A DNA stretch of 62,510 bases from Bacteroidota bacterium (GCA_024279935.1 JAJRQZ010000023.1:1-62510); one strand, 5' to 3'; shown: positions 24,698 through 34,729, counted from the stretch's first letter. Made by a program: numbers and translations. The notes: generated from the sequence alone by a model not told the origin.

Positions 24698-26542
24698 TTA
24701 ATTTATCAGCACAACCTTATAAGTTTGCTTAAAGCCGTCGATATCGAGAAGTAAAATGTAAATCCCTGGCCTGAGATCCTGTAAGTCGATCTTCAATTCA
24801 CCATTATCGTTGACAACCGGTTGGTCTATTTGTCCGGCTTTTGCTCCGTTAGCTGTAAAAACACTAAGATTGACTTTGTCGGGGGCAATGCTGCCGAGCA
24901 TTATTTTTGCAGACCGTCGGGTAACTGTAGGGAAGACGTATGAGCTCACGGCAATATAGTCTTTTCTAATAAGGCTGTCGCTGCTTGTTCCCGTCCTCAC
25001 GACAAGACTTACGTCGAAAATGCCCGAATGATAATAACGGATAATTCCGGGATTTTTTTCAGTTGATGTTTTAGGCTCACCGCCTTCAAAACGCCACTCA
25101 TATTCATCTATCCCGCCTTGGGAAAGGTTAGTGAACTCAATTCCGCTGCCCAGGGTTATTGTTGTGCTTTTGGCAGAGAAAAATGCGGTTAAATGATTGG
25201 TGTCCAAATCAGTGCCTTTTATAATCTCCGTATTTGTGTTCAATGGGTCGAGCCAGTATTTTAATGTTGTTGCCGAGTCGTTACCGTTTGATTCCCAATG
25301 GTAGCTGAATTTACCATACCAATCAGGCTCGTCGGGGAAGTTACAGGAGGCATCACCACCCGTCAGGGTACCTATTAACAAACCCTGTTCGTTATATATC
25401 GGGGAACCGGAGGAGCCGCCTTCGGTAACCCCGTGCCCGCTTTGCGATTCCGACCAGTTGACTTTCCAGTATTTGCCATCGGTATTTTCCGTTCGATCGT
25501 AATAATCCGTAGAGGTAAGCGGCTGCAAATAGGAGGAGATCATCTTGATATCGCCCTTGGGATGATGAATGCTTACTCCCTTATTCGCTATATTGCCGCT
25601 TCTGTCCCAGCCAACATAAAATGGTTTGGCCGCTGCCGGGACGTCTTGTTTGAGCAATAGCAATTTGAAATCGCTAAACGAATCAATCCCGTCGGGTGCG
25701 TTTGCAAGCAGTTTGGAGCCGTAAACCGTATTTTTTGCCGGTTCCAAAGCAGGGGTGTCACAATCGGGCGACTCGAAACCGAAGTCGAAGACCCAATCGG
25801 AATAATCTTCCTTAGAGGCGTTGTTCCCGCAGTGGTTGGCGGTCAGGAAGTATGGCGTACCGTCGGCGGCGGTGTTGTTTATCAAGCTTCCGGTACACCA
25901 AAACAACGAATTGCTTTGTTTTACAAGAATACGTGCAACACTGTTCTTGATCTTGCTATAATCATTGCCTTCAGGGCAGTTAACGCTTATCTCGCAAAAA
26001 GCGGCATCGCCAAAATCCCTTTTGTGGTTTTGTTCGATAATGCCAATTTCCTTGATTTTGAACGGAAGTTTCCCAGGTGTTTCACCAACAAACTGAATAA
26101 TTAACAAATTTCCCCTGAAGGGGGAAGTACCGAAGTTTGAGACCGATGTCCCCGAATCTAATTTAAGCGCCTTGTCCTCAGAGCCCATTATCACCAATTC
26201 GTCAGTGGCAGCAAGTTTTAAATTAGAAAAATAGATGTTGATGGCAGTGGCATTCTCAACCTTTATGACCAGCTGCCAGGTGGAAAATCCATTGTCAAGC
26301 CTTGTCCAATGGCCTTTTTGGAGAATATCATCTTTGATTGCCTTGCTTATTCCTATTTGCAGGGGAAGTGCTTCTGATTTATTATATTTTATGTCAGTCG
26401 TTTTGAAATTGTTTTTTATGAACGCAGTATCCCTTAAAAACGTATCGAGCCATAATCCTTCCCTGTCAACGTAAGTTTGTGCGCTCATGCTTGAGCAGAA
26501 AAGGACGGCAACTAAAAAAAGAATTAATTTATTGAAATACAA
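24698..26542 (-). CDS. Lysyl-endopeptidase-like S1 serine protease, PKD domain, T9SS type A sorted
   Basis: A 614-residue secreted protease: signal peptide ending MSAQ, N-terminal propeptide to ~185, protease domain ~186-450, one PKD domain ~455-535, C-terminal T9SS sorting domain ~545-614. Catalytic triad by motif: His237 (LTANHCG), Asp291 (FSDFKLLLL), Ser378 (GGSSGSP). The fold markers GWDR, SIHHP and GDIKMIS match Achromobacter protease I. The residue aligning with that enzyme's Lys-pocket Asp225 is Asp407 (PDWYGK), so Lys-X cleavage is predicted. Second gene of a two-gene operon, 17 bp after its paralogue. Confidence 0.88.
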   Translation of the reverse strand: MYFNKLILFLVAVLFCSSMSAQTYVDREGLWLDTFLRDTAFIKNNFKTTDIKYNKSEALPLQIGISKAIKDDILQKGHWTRLDNGFSTWQLVIKVENATAINIYFSNLKLAATDELVIMGSEDKALKLDSGTSVSNFGTSPFRGNLLIIQFVGETPGKLPFKIKEIGIIEQNHKRDFGDAAFCEISVNCPEGNDYSKIKNSVARILVKQSNSLFWCTGSLINNTAADGTPYFLTANHCGNNASKEDYSDWVFDFGFESPDCDTPALEPAKNTVYGSKLLANAPDGIDSFSDFKLLLLKQDVPAAAKPFYVGWDRSGNIANKGVSIHHPKGDIKMISSYLQPLTSTDYYDRTENTDGKYWKVNWSESQSGHGVTEGGSSGSPIYNEQGLLIGTLTGGDASCNFPDEPDWYGKFSYHWESNGNDSATTLKYWLDPLNTNTEIIKGTDLDTNHLTAFFSAKSTTITLGSGIEFTNLSQGGIDEYEWRFEGGEPKTSTEKNPGIIRYYHSGIFDVSLVVRTGTSSDSLIRKDYIAVSSYVFPTVTRRSAKIMLGSIAPDKVNLSVFTANGAKAGQIDQPVVNDNGELKIDLQDLRPGIYILLLDIDGFKQTYKVVLIN

Positions 26543-26559
26543 CTAAATAGATTTTGAGA

Positions 26560-28992
26560 CTATTTTACTAAAGATATTTTCTTGACTATGGACGTGTCCT
26601 TGCTTTTAATGGCAATCATGTAAACGCCATTGTTTTGCGCCGAAAGGTCCAGGACAAAGGTCCCGTTCTTTTTTGAGGCTATTTGTTTTTGGATAAGCTT
26701 ACCGCTAAAGTCCGAAACTTCAATGCTGACATCAGCATCGGCTTTTTCGCCAAATTCAATAACAAATAATCCAGTCCCCGGATTTGGATAAACCTTAAAA
26801 TCGTTTGCGTTTTTCAAGTCTTCTATACCTACCCAGTCAACCAGGACATAATCTTCCATCAAAATATTGTCCTCTCCATAACCATTAGAAGCGGTGAGGC
26901 TTACGTTAAACGCTCCACCTTGTTCATATACAATGCCTTGCGGGTTTTGTTCAGTAGATGTTTCCGGTGTGCCGCCTTCGAAGGCCCATTGCCAGGTGTC
27001 GGGGTTGCCACTGCTCAAATCGGTATAATCAACCGATTGGTTTTGCGAGATATGTGTGTTGGAGGCTTCAAAATCAGTTATAGGAACATCCCCACCACCA
27101 ACATTTATGAAGTCTTCCTTAACAAGTGTATCCGAACCTCCAAGGTTTACCGCGATAAGCTTTACGAAATATAATCCTTCGCTTCCCCAGCGCGACTGCG
27201 GGTTTTGGTTGGTAGCCGTAGCGGGGGACCCGTCTTCGAATTCCCAGCTCCATTCAGAGGGGTTGTTCGTCGATTTATCATAAAAGTGGACAATAAAATT
27301 CGTAGGTATAACCGTATGGTCAGCCTCGAATCCGGCAAGCGGTTTTTGCATCGGGGTAACGTGTATATAATCGGTTTTCAGTTTTGTGTCGTTGCCATCG
27401 GCATTTTCAACATAAATAGTTACGTCGTAATAACCTGTATCGGAATAAACAACAAAAGGATTCTCTTCCGTTGAGCTTGCCGGGTCTCCATCCTCGAAAG
27501 TCCATGCCCTGTTAAGTATTCCCGGCCCTGAAAGATCCGAAAAGAAAACGGTGTCGCCTTGGGTAACTGTGGTGTTGTCCGCTTCGAAGTCCGCTGTGGG
27601 AGGGATGTTCTGCCACGAAACGCCGGGGAGTTTCTCGATGCCTGTATTATTTGGGTCCAGCCAGTCCTTGAGGCGGTTGGAGGCGTTATTGCCGTTTTGA
27701 TCCCATGAATACCATATCTTGCCATAGTAGGCAGGCGATGGTGTTGCACATGAGTTTGAGGTGTATCCTCCTGTTAAGTCACCCATTATCAGTCCGTTGG
27801 AATCGAATACCGGAGAGCCTGAAGAGCCTCCCTGCATAATTGATTTGCCATGGACTGTTTGGGCCCAGGTTAGTTTCCAATGAGTAGGCAAGCCATTCCA
27901 GAAAGTTGAGGAGGTCAATGGTGTATCATAAGTGGAAATCTTTTTTATGTCCCCGGCAGGATGGTGGATTCCAACACCGTTTCCGGCATCTGTATTGTCG
28001 TCGGTCCTGTTCCAGCCGTTATAAAAAACCTGATAAATTACGGGCACGTTTTGGTTAAACTCGACCAGGAAGAAGTCGGAGCCGGCATTTGCGGCACTTG
28101 GGTCTTTTGCTTTAAGGCTGCAACCGGTCATGGTTTGTGAGCCGCTGCTGTTTCCCCCGCAGGTGGCTGCCTGATAATTAAAATAAAACACCCATTGATT
28201 AAGATCGCTGGCGCTGGCATTTTCGCCGCAGTGCGAGGCAGTCAGGAAATAGGGTGTCCTGTCGTTTTCGGTATTGTTTATCAAGGAGCCTGAGCACCAA
28301 TAATAGCTTCCTCCTATTTTAATGGATATCCTGGCAACACCATCAATCTGGTTTTCCCAGTTGTCGCCTTCGGAACAGGCCACATCGATCATACAGGCCC
28401 AGGAATCGCGGCTGTTATCATAGGTAAACTGAATGTCGCGGTATGCATAAGCTACTTCCGATACCTCTATCCTGGCTTCTTCAAGCTGGTTTTTAGGTTG
28501 CCAGTATTCGAGGGTAACATTGTCGCCTTGAACAAACTGTGTAGAGAATAACTGCGAATCAGTGTTGTTTTTGCTGGTATAAGCACCTAAAATCTGTGAT
28601 TTGTCTTTGTTGTACAAAAACAGCTTGCCGCCTTCAGGCAGATAGAAATCTTTATAATAAACGCCAAGTGCCAGTGCGCCAGGTACTTCAATCTGCATAC
28701 GCCACACTTTACCACCGCCCGGCAAGTTTTCCCAACTACCGGCATTGTCTATCCCTTTGTTGATTCTTACGGAAACACCCATACGGCGGGGATCCGGTTT
28801 GGTGATTTCGGCAAGTTTGTCCTGTTCGGCAATGGCGTTCAAATCAGGTGATTCGAATTTGATTGCCCGGAAGTTGTTGTCCAGTTGAAACATTATGCTG
28901 GGAGGTGTGCCGCCTTCGCTGATTTGAGCATGGGCGTTGGTAAAGGCTAAAATCATGCTTAAGGTAAAAACCAGGAGTGTAAATTTCTTCAT
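26560..28992 (-). CDS. Lysyl-endopeptidase-like S1 serine protease paralogue, three PKD domains, T9SS type A sorted
   Basis: An 810-residue secreted protease and tandem paralogue of the downstream gene. Signal peptide ends AHAQ; a propeptide runs to ~195. Catalytic triad: His254 (LTASHCG), Asp306 (GSDFFLVEF), Ser391 (GGSSGSP). Three PKD domains follow at about 468-550, 553-640 and 643-715 (each with WxFEdGxP and a Y or F before xVxL). The type A sorting domain has the classic KVYPNPGTGLF box and ends KKISLVK. At the position of the Lys-pocket Asp there is Ala421 (PAYYGK), so specificity probably differs from the neighbour. Promoter at 29050-29043. Confidence 0.88.
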   Translation of the reverse strand: MKKFTLLVFTLSMILAFTNAHAQISEGGTPPSIMFQLDNNFRAIKFESPDLNAIAEQDKLAEITKPDPRRMGVSVRINKGIDNAGSWENLPGGGKVWRMQIEVPGALALGVYYKDFYLPEGGKLFLYNKDKSQILGAYTSKNNTDSQLFSTQFVQGDNVTLEYWQPKNQLEEARIEVSEVAYAYRDIQFTYDNSRDSWACMIDVACSEGDNWENQIDGVARISIKIGGSYYWCSGSLINNTENDRTPYFLTASHCGENASASDLNQWVFYFNYQAATCGGNSSGSQTMTGCSLKAKDPSAANAGSDFFLVEFNQNVPVIYQVFYNGWNRTDDNTDAGNGVGIHHPAGDIKKISTYDTPLTSSTFWNGLPTHWKLTWAQTVHGKSIMQGGSSGSPVFDSNGLIMGDLTGGYTSNSCATPSPAYYGKIWYSWDQNGNNASNRLKDWLDPNNTGIEKLPGVSWQNIPPTADFEADNTTVTQGDTVFFSDLSGPGILNRAWTFEDGDPASSTEENPFVVYSDTGYYDVTIYVENADGNDTKLKTDYIHVTPMQKPLAGFEADHTVIPTNFIVHFYDKSTNNPSEWSWEFEDGSPATATNQNPQSRWGSEGLYFVKLIAVNLGGSDTLVKEDFINVGGGDVPITDFEASNTHISQNQSVDYTDLSSGNPDTWQWAFEGGTPETSTEQNPQGIVYEQGGAFNVSLTASNGYGEDNILMEDYVLVDWVGIEDLKNANDFKVYPNPGTGLFVIEFGEKADADVSIEVSDFSGKLIQKQIASKKNGTFVLDLSAQNNGVYMIAIKSKDTSIVKKISLVK

Positions 28993-29042
28993 GACGAAAA
29001 TTATTAAATTAAAAATGCTGCTAACAGAGCTTTTGTAAATTA

Positions 29043-29050
29043 CAAATTTA
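29043..29050 (-). promoter_or_regulatory. Promoter -7 element for the T9SS protease pair
   Basis: Minus-strand TAAATTTG fits TAnnTTTG, 51 bp before the ATG at 28992 and directly adjacent to the stop of the upstream symporter gene. Confidence 0.4.
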
Positions 29051-30679
29051 TCATTTTATTTTCATTGTCTTAACTTCTTTCATATAAGATTTGAGATTTC
29101 CATATACTTCGGGAGCAAGTATGTATAATCCTATTATATTCGGTAACGACATAGTTAGTATCATCATATCCGAAAAATCGACCACCGAATTCATAGTGGA
29201 CGATGAACCAATAATAATGAAAGCAAGAAAAAGCAGGAAATATATATTCTTGGTGATCTTGCTTTTGCCAAACCAATACTCGAAACCTTTAAGGCCGTAG
29301 TAGGACCAGGATATTATGGTAGAGAAGGCAAACAATACGATAGCGATCATTAAAATATACGGGAACCACCAGTAAACGCTCTCAAATGCTTTTGATGTAA
29401 GTTGAACGCCGTCAAGGCCTTGAGCAAGTTCTGGGGTATGGAATCCGGTAAAAATAATTACTAGTGCGGTCATGGTGCAAATAACTACCGTATCGATAAA
29501 TGGTTCCAGCAAGGCGACAATCCCCTCACTTACGGGCCTGTCGGTTTTAACTGCCGAATGGGCTATTGATGCTGATCCCACACCTGCTTCGTTGGAGAAT
29601 GCCGCACGTTGGAATCCCGCAACCAACACTCCCAATATACCACCTTTTAGTGCTGCCGGGTTGAAGGCGCCGTGGTATATCATAGAGAACACGTTTCCGA
29701 TATCGCCGAAATTCATGATTATTATTGTAAGGGCGGCAAGCAGATAAAGAAGTGCCATGAACGGGACGATTTTTTCGGTAACCTTCGCTATGCCTTTAAT
29801 TCCTCCAATAATTACGATGGCAACAATTATCGACATTATCAAGCCGAATGCAACACCATAATCTTGTATTCCGGGCATAATGGTGGCAAATTGTTGAAAT
29901 GCCTGATTTGCCTGAAACATATTTCCCCCGCCAAAAGATGCGCCCACAACCAGCACGGAGAAAACAAAAGCCAGCACCTTCCCGAGCCACTCTAATCTTA
30001 TCCCACCTAATTCCTTGTGTTTCAGTCCTTTGCTCAAATAATGCATGGGGCCTCCCGAAACAATTCCGTCTTTGTCGATATTACGGTATTTTACACCCAG
30101 GGAAACTTCCGTGAACTTTAGCGACATGCCCAGCAGGCCTGCCACTATCATCCAAAATGTAGCCCCGGGGCCTCCCATGGTTATCGCAAGTGCTACTCCT
30201 GCAATATTTCCTAGACCTACTGTTCCGGACAGGGCCGTCGCCAGGGCCTGGAAATGCGAGACTTCGCCTTTGTCCTGGGGTGTGTCGAATTTTCCCTGCA
30301 CCAATTGGATGGCATGTTTAAAACCTCTTATGTTGATGAACCTCATCCTTATGGTGAAGATTATGGCTCCTATCGCCAACCAAACAACTATGAACGGGAT
30401 CTTTTTTTCAACCGGATTCCCGTTGGCGTCAAGATATGCCTTGCCGGTTTGGTCGTAAACAACGGGGTCGTAAATACCGAAGTATGAAAACGGGTCCCAG
30501 AATAATACCGAATACAAACTTGCCACAAGAGGCTCGAAGTTGTCGTTAATTTTCTGACTTAGAGTTGTTTCTTGTTTTGGTCCTTGATGGGGGTCGTCGG
30601 TTTTTGTTTGTGCCCAACTCAAGTTTATACTTGTTGTAAGAACAATCAACAGTATTAAAACGATTTTATTTATTTTCAT
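29051..30679 (-). CDS. Sodium:alanine/glycine symporter, AGCS family
   Basis: A 542-residue inner-membrane carrier with the AGCS signature: GTVGLGNIAGVALAI with GGPGATFWM directly after, SMKF-type LKFTEVSLG, and AFSNEAGVGSASIAHS in the middle. About ten to eleven membrane segments. It differs from short family members by a signal-peptide-like N-terminus (ending LSWAQ) and a ~60-residue polar region before the first core helix, a form often seen in Bacteroidota. It imports small neutral amino acids with Na+; the Na+ gradient may come from the Rnf complex in this window. Own promoter at 30723-30716. Confidence 0.93.
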   Translation of the reverse strand: MKINKIVLILLIVLTTSINLSWAQTKTDDPHQGPKQETTLSQKINDNFEPLVASLYSVLFWDPFSYFGIYDPVVYDQTGKAYLDANGNPVEKKIPFIVVWLAIGAIIFTIRMRFINIRGFKHAIQLVQGKFDTPQDKGEVSHFQALATALSGTVGLGNIAGVALAITMGGPGATFWMIVAGLLGMSLKFTEVSLGVKYRNIDKDGIVSGGPMHYLSKGLKHKELGGIRLEWLGKVLAFVFSVLVVGASFGGGNMFQANQAFQQFATIMPGIQDYGVAFGLIMSIIVAIVIIGGIKGIAKVTEKIVPFMALLYLLAALTIIIMNFGDIGNVFSMIYHGAFNPAALKGGILGVLVAGFQRAAFSNEAGVGSASIAHSAVKTDRPVSEGIVALLEPFIDTVVICTMTALVIIFTGFHTPELAQGLDGVQLTSKAFESVYWWFPYILMIAIVLFAFSTIISWSYYGLKGFEYWFGKSKITKNIYFLLFLAFIIIGSSSTMNSVVDFSDMMILTMSLPNIIGLYILAPEVYGNLKSYMKEVKTMKIK

Positions 30680-30715
30680 TTAAAAAGTTTGGAACTAAGA
30701 TTTTATTAACAGCCT

Positions 30716-30723
30716 CAAAAGTA
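30716..30723 (-). promoter_or_regulatory. Promoter -7 element for the AGCS symporter
   Basis: Minus-strand TACTTTTG, 36 bp before the ATG at 30679. Confidence 0.6.
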
Positions 30724-30807
30724 ACAAAATTTAAAAAGATTTCTCACTTTGTTGGTTTCACAGAAAAATTATTTCCACAATTCATTTATATGTGATTTAT
30801 AAATTCA

Positions 30808-30815
30808 TATCTTTA
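30808..30815 (+). promoter_or_regulatory. Near-match -7 element for the HhH protein gene
   Basis: TATCTTTA, one base off TAnnTTTG, 26 bp before the ATG at 30842. Confidence 0.35.
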
Positions 30816-30841
30816 TCAAAAAAATCAAAAGACCTTATTAA

Positions 30842-31834
30842 ATGATAAACCTAAAACAATTCCTGCACCCCTTTTTCACTCTAGGCAAAGGTGAGCAAAA
30901 AGGAATTGTAATACTGTTCCTCCTTGTTTTCATGATTTGGTCAGTGCAAATCCTGCTGCCATACCTTTTTACTGACCATGATACGGATTTTACTGATTAT
31001 AAGAATGAAATAATGAGTTTTCGCTTATCGCACAAAGCCTATGCCGATTCAATGAATTTACGTAGGAAGCAACTTAAAGGTAGTCTGGGTTATGAAGAAT
31101 CGCTGCAGCTTCTGAGGCCCTTTGATTTTGACCCTAACACATTAGACAAATTGTCCTATATGGAAATGGGCTTTTCCGAAAAGCAGTTCAAAGTTATCAA
31201 AAACTACCTTGACAAGGGAGGGAGGTTTTATAAAAAGGAGGACTTTAAAAAAATATATTGTATTTCCAATGCGGAATATGAAGTTGTTGGACCATATATT
31301 ATCATTGATAATGAAGGGTTTGCGAAAAAGAAGCACTCTGCAACTTTAAAGGGCAACACCCGGCAGAAAAAAGGGTCGTCAAAGATAACATCTGCTAAAG
31401 CAGGGAAAAAAACCATTTATGCCATTACTGAGCTGAACTCTGCCGACACCATAAAATTGATGAATAATCTGCATATCAGAGCCAGGCTTGCCAAACGCAT
31501 AATTAAGTACAGGGAACTTTTAGGTGGTTTTTACGAAAAAGAACAACTGCTCGAAGTATATGGGTTTCCGCGCGGCTACTATAAAAAGATACATTCCTTC
31601 CTATTGGTTGATACGCTGTTGATCCGGAAAATTTATATCAATGAGGTTGAGTTTAAAGTTTTGTTGAAGCATCCGTATTTCAATTATGAGACCACTAAGC
31701 TTATTTTTACCGCGAAATCAAAATCACCCCTTAATCAATTTTCGGATTATGAAGTATTTAAACAAAAAACGGCTATAAGCGACAGCTTGTGTTCAAGGGT
31801 TGAGCATTATTTGTATTTTGGCCGCACAAAATAA
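30842..31834 (+). CDS. Membrane-anchored helix-hairpin-helix protein
   Basis: 330 residues. An N-terminal transmembrane helix (residues ~21-43) is followed by repeated ComEA-like helix-hairpin-helix units. Clear ones are FDPNTLDKLSYMEMGFSEKQFKVIKNYL (~95-125), ITELNSADTIKLMNNLHIRARLAKRIIKYRELLGGF (~195-235) and one near the end. A Lys/Gly/Ser-rich linker of about 25 residues separates the first from the rest. ComEA-type HhH units bind DNA without sequence preference; in Bacteroidota such proteins are annotated as HhH or ComEA-like and their role is unproven. Likely co-transcribed with the transporter 6 bp downstream. Confidence 0.8.
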   Translation: MINLKQFLHPFFTLGKGEQKGIVILFLLVFMIWSVQILLPYLFTDHDTDFTDYKNEIMSFRLSHKAYADSMNLRRKQLKGSLGYEESLQLLRPFDFDPNTLDKLSYMEMGFSEKQFKVIKNYLDKGGRFYKKEDFKKIYCISNAEYEVVGPYIIIDNEGFAKKKHSATLKGNTRQKKGSSKITSAKAGKKTIYAITELNSADTIKLMNNLHIRARLAKRIIKYRELLGGFYEKEQLLEVYGFPRGYYKKIHSFLLVDTLLIRKIYINEVEFKVLLKHPYFNYETTKLIFTAKSKSPLNQFSDYEVFKQKTAISDSLCSRVEHYLYFGRTK

Positions 31835-31839
31835 ATATC

Positions 31840-33276
31840 ATGGCAAAAAACAATAGTTTAAGTAATTTCCCGAAGACTTTCTGGGTAGCAAACACACTTG
31901 AGCTTTTTGAGCGGTGGGCTTATTACGGTATGTTTACGGTTTTGTCGGTCTATCTCACAAATCCTGTTTCACAAGGCGGGCTTGGGTTCTCCCAATCGCA
32001 AAGAGGGCTGATGCAAGGGGTCTCCACAGCTCTTTTATATCTATTGCCTATACTTGGGGGAGCCATAGCCGACAGCTTCGGTTATAAGAAAGTATTGCTT
32101 TCAGCCTTTCTGACCTTGGCCTCGGGATATTTTGCAATGGGATATTTTAATGCTTATGGCGCTGTGTTCGCCTCATTCCTTCTTGTTGCCATCGGTGGGG
32201 CGCTTTTTAAACCTATTATTGTTGCCACCGTTTCAAAAACCACCAACAAGACCAATGACACATTGGGATTTGGTATTTTTTATATGATAGTGAACATAGG
32301 AGGGTTTATCGGACCTTTTGTCGCTTCCAAGCTTAGGGATTTAAGCTGGTCATACGTTTTTATAATGTGTACTTTGGTCATCTTGTTTAATGTCGTCCTA
32401 TTACAGTTTTACAGGGAGCCCGACCGTGAGGAAACAGAGAATGAATCACTTGCCGAGAGTTTAAAACGTGTTTTCACGAATACTGCTACAGTTTTAAAAG
32501 ACAGCAAGTTTGTTATGTTCTTGATCATCATGTTGGGGATGTGGACAATGTATATGCAGTTATTCTTCACATTGCCTATTTATATCACCCAATGGATAGA
32601 TACGGACGGGCTTTATAACTCACTGCCTGAATTCTTGGCAGGTATTTTTGGCGCCAGCGAAAATGGACTTGGCATTATTCGACCGGAAATGATGATAAAT
32701 ATCCCTGCTTTTACGATAATCGCTTTTCAGGTATTTATGTCGAACCGGCTGAAAAACCTTTCCCCGATAATTTCTATGATTTTCGGTATTTTCTTTATTG
32801 CCGCGGGTTTTAGCATAATGTCGTTTTCAATGGCCGGTATAACAATCATTCTGGGCGCCGTAGTCTTGGCATTTGGCGAAATGGCGAGCTCGCCGCGAAT
32901 ACAGGAATATATCAGCCGTATCGCCCCAAAGGAAAAAGTTGCCCTGTACATGGGGTATAGCTTCCTTCCGGTGGCAGGAGGAAATTTGTTGGGGGGGCTT
33001 CTCTCAGGTAGTTTGTATTCAGCATTAGCAGATAAGTATAACTTTTTAACAATGTATTTGAACAATAGGGACATTAGTCTGCCCAAAGAGGTTTTGTCGG
33101 ATAATGCCCTGTATTTCAAGGCTGCCACAGAAAAACTTGCTTTAGGTAAAAGTGAACTGAGCAATATCTTGTTTAGGCAATATTTCCCGGGCTCTATTTG
33201 GTTGGTCTTTGCCTCGATAGGTGTTTTTACTTCTGTTTTACTGTTCGTTTATAATAAAAAGGCCATTAATAAATAA
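31840..33276 (+). CDS. MFS transporter, POT/PTR (peptide:H+ symporter)-like
   Basis: A 478-residue polytopic membrane protein with about twelve helices. The first helix carries ELFERWAYYGM, the ExxERxxYY signature of proton-coupled oligopeptide transporters, followed by GGAIADSFGYKKVL, the MFS loop 2-3 motif. The second half is less typical of characterised POTs, so the substrate could be di/tripeptides or something else. It fits a peptide economy with the M20 dipeptidase next door (74 bp downstream) and the exported peptidases elsewhere in the window. Confidence 0.82.
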   Translation: MAKNNSLSNFPKTFWVANTLELFERWAYYGMFTVLSVYLTNPVSQGGLGFSQSQRGLMQGVSTALLYLLPILGGAIADSFGYKKVLLSAFLTLASGYFAMGYFNAYGAVFASFLLVAIGGALFKPIIVATVSKTTNKTNDTLGFGIFYMIVNIGGFIGPFVASKLRDLSWSYVFIMCTLVILFNVVLLQFYREPDREETENESLAESLKRVFTNTATVLKDSKFVMFLIIMLGMWTMYMQLFFTLPIYITQWIDTDGLYNSLPEFLAGIFGASENGLGIIRPEMMINIPAFTIIAFQVFMSNRLKNLSPIISMIFGIFFIAAGFSIMSFSMAGITIILGAVVLAFGEMASSPRIQEYISRIAPKEKVALYMGYSFLPVAGGNLLGGLLSGSLYSALADKYNFLTMYLNNRDISLPKEVLSDNALYFKAATEKLALGKSELSNILFRQYFPGSIWLVFASIGVFTSVLLFVYNKKAINK

Positions 33277-33324
33277 ACAAGCAATTTTGTTGCATATATT
33301 ATTTGCCGTTTAGAAGCTTAAAGC

Positions 33325-33332
33325 ATAACTTT
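33325..33332 (+). promoter_or_regulatory. Near-match -7 element for the M20 dipeptidase
   Basis: TAACTTTA, one base from TAnnTTTG, 17 bp before the ATG at 33350. Confidence 0.35.
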
Positions 33333-33349
33333 ACACGCTCAAAAAATTA

Positions 33350-34729
33350 ATGTTTTATATGGAAAATGTAATTGGATATATACGTGAGAACAAGGGTCGT
33401 TTCCTTGAAGAATTGTTCGGGATTATCAGGATTCCCTCTATTAGTTCTGAGTCGGAACATAAGGGTGATATGATTAAAATGGCAGAGGCATATAAGGCTG
33501 CCTTGCTGGCTGCCGGTGCTGACAAGGCTCAAGTTATGCCTACGACAGGAAATCCTGTTGTTTATGCGGAAAAAATTATTGATGGAAGTCTTCCGACCGT
33601 TTTGGTTTATGCACATTACGATGTGATGCCTGTTGATCCTGTCGATTTGTGGGATTCGCCACCTTTCGAGCCTGAGGTTAGGGACGGAAAAATTTATGCG
33701 CGCGGTGCCGATGATGACAAAGGTCAGGGCTTTATGCAGCTTAAAGCATTCGAGGCCTTGGTGAGGAATGGCAAATTGCCTGTAAACGTGAAGTTTATGA
33801 TTGAAGGCGAGGAAGAAATAGGTTCAGTGAGCTTGGGGGCTTTTTGCGAGGCAAACAAGGAAATGTTAAGGTCGGATATCATATTGGTTTCTGATACAGG
33901 AATGATTGCTGAGGATATTCCTTCTATCACAACGGGACTGAGAGGGCTTTCCTACTGGCAGGTTGAGGTTACCGGCCCAAACCGCGACTTGCATTCCGGT
34001 TTGTTTGGTGGTGGAGTTGCAAACCCGATAAATGTGCTTGCTAAAATGATTTCCTCCATGACTGACGCGGACAACAAGGTTGTTATGCCCGGTTTTTATG
34101 ATGATGTTTTGGATGCCTCCGATGCTGAGCGCAAGAAGTTGAACCAGGCCCCTTTTAACCTTGAAGAATATAAAGCCGCTATCGACGTGGACGAGGTGGA
34201 CGGCGAAAAAGGATATACGACCATCGAAAGAACGGGTATCCGCCCATCCTTCGACGTATGTGGGATATGGGGTGGATATACAGGGGAAGGTGCTAAAACC
34301 GTGCTTCCGTCAAAAGCCTTTGCCAAAATTTCTTCACGACTGGTCCCTAATCAGGATAATGTAAAAATTGCCGGGATGTTCGAGGAATATTTTACGAATT
34401 TAGCACCAAGATCCGTGAAGGTAAAAGTCAGCTCCTTGCACGGAGGGCAGGCTTATGTATGCCCTATCGACTTGCCGGCCTATAAGGCCGCGGAAAAGGC
34501 CTTCGAGGAGGTTTATGGGAAAACCCCGGTGCCAACACGCAGTGGCGGAAGCATCCCTATCATTTCAACCTTTGAGGAAGTGCTGGGCACAAAGTCGGTT
34601 TTGATGGGTTTCGGACTTGAGTCGGATGCCATTCACTCCCCAAACGAAAACTTTCCTTTGAACAACTTTTATAATGGCATTGAAACCATTGCATGGTTTT
34701 ATAAATACTTTGCCGATGAAATGAAATAA
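33350..34729 (+). CDS. M20 family dipeptidase (CNDP-like)
   Basis: A 459-residue cytosolic di-zinc peptidase. Metal and catalytic motifs in order: YAHYDVMPVDP (His ligand and Asp), ARGADDDKGQ (bridging Asp), EGEEEIGS (catalytic Glu and ligand), SDTGM, and the last His ligand in DAIHSPNE. The dimerisation domain spans about 195-345 (DLHSGLFGGGVANP). This is the long M20 form that hydrolyses dipeptides and carnosine-like substrates. A second in-frame ATG at 33359 (MENVIGYI) is an equally good start. It probably acts on peptides imported by the adjacent POT-like carrier. Confidence 0.93.
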   Translation: MFYMENVIGYIRENKGRFLEELFGIIRIPSISSESEHKGDMIKMAEAYKAALLAAGADKAQVMPTTGNPVVYAEKIIDGSLPTVLVYAHYDVMPVDPVDLWDSPPFEPEVRDGKIYARGADDDKGQGFMQLKAFEALVRNGKLPVNVKFMIEGEEEIGSVSLGAFCEANKEMLRSDIILVSDTGMIAEDIPSITTGLRGLSYWQVEVTGPNRDLHSGLFGGGVANPINVLAKMISSMTDADNKVVMPGFYDDVLDASDAERKKLNQAPFNLEEYKAAIDVDEVDGEKGYTTIERTGIRPSFDVCGIWGGYTGEGAKTVLPSKAFAKISSRLVPNQDNVKIAGMFEEYFTNLAPRSVKVKVSSLHGGQAYVCPIDLPAYKAAEKAFEEVYGKTPVPTRSGGSIPIISTFEEVLGTKSVLMGFGLESDAIHSPNENFPLNNFYNGIETIAWFYKYFADEMK

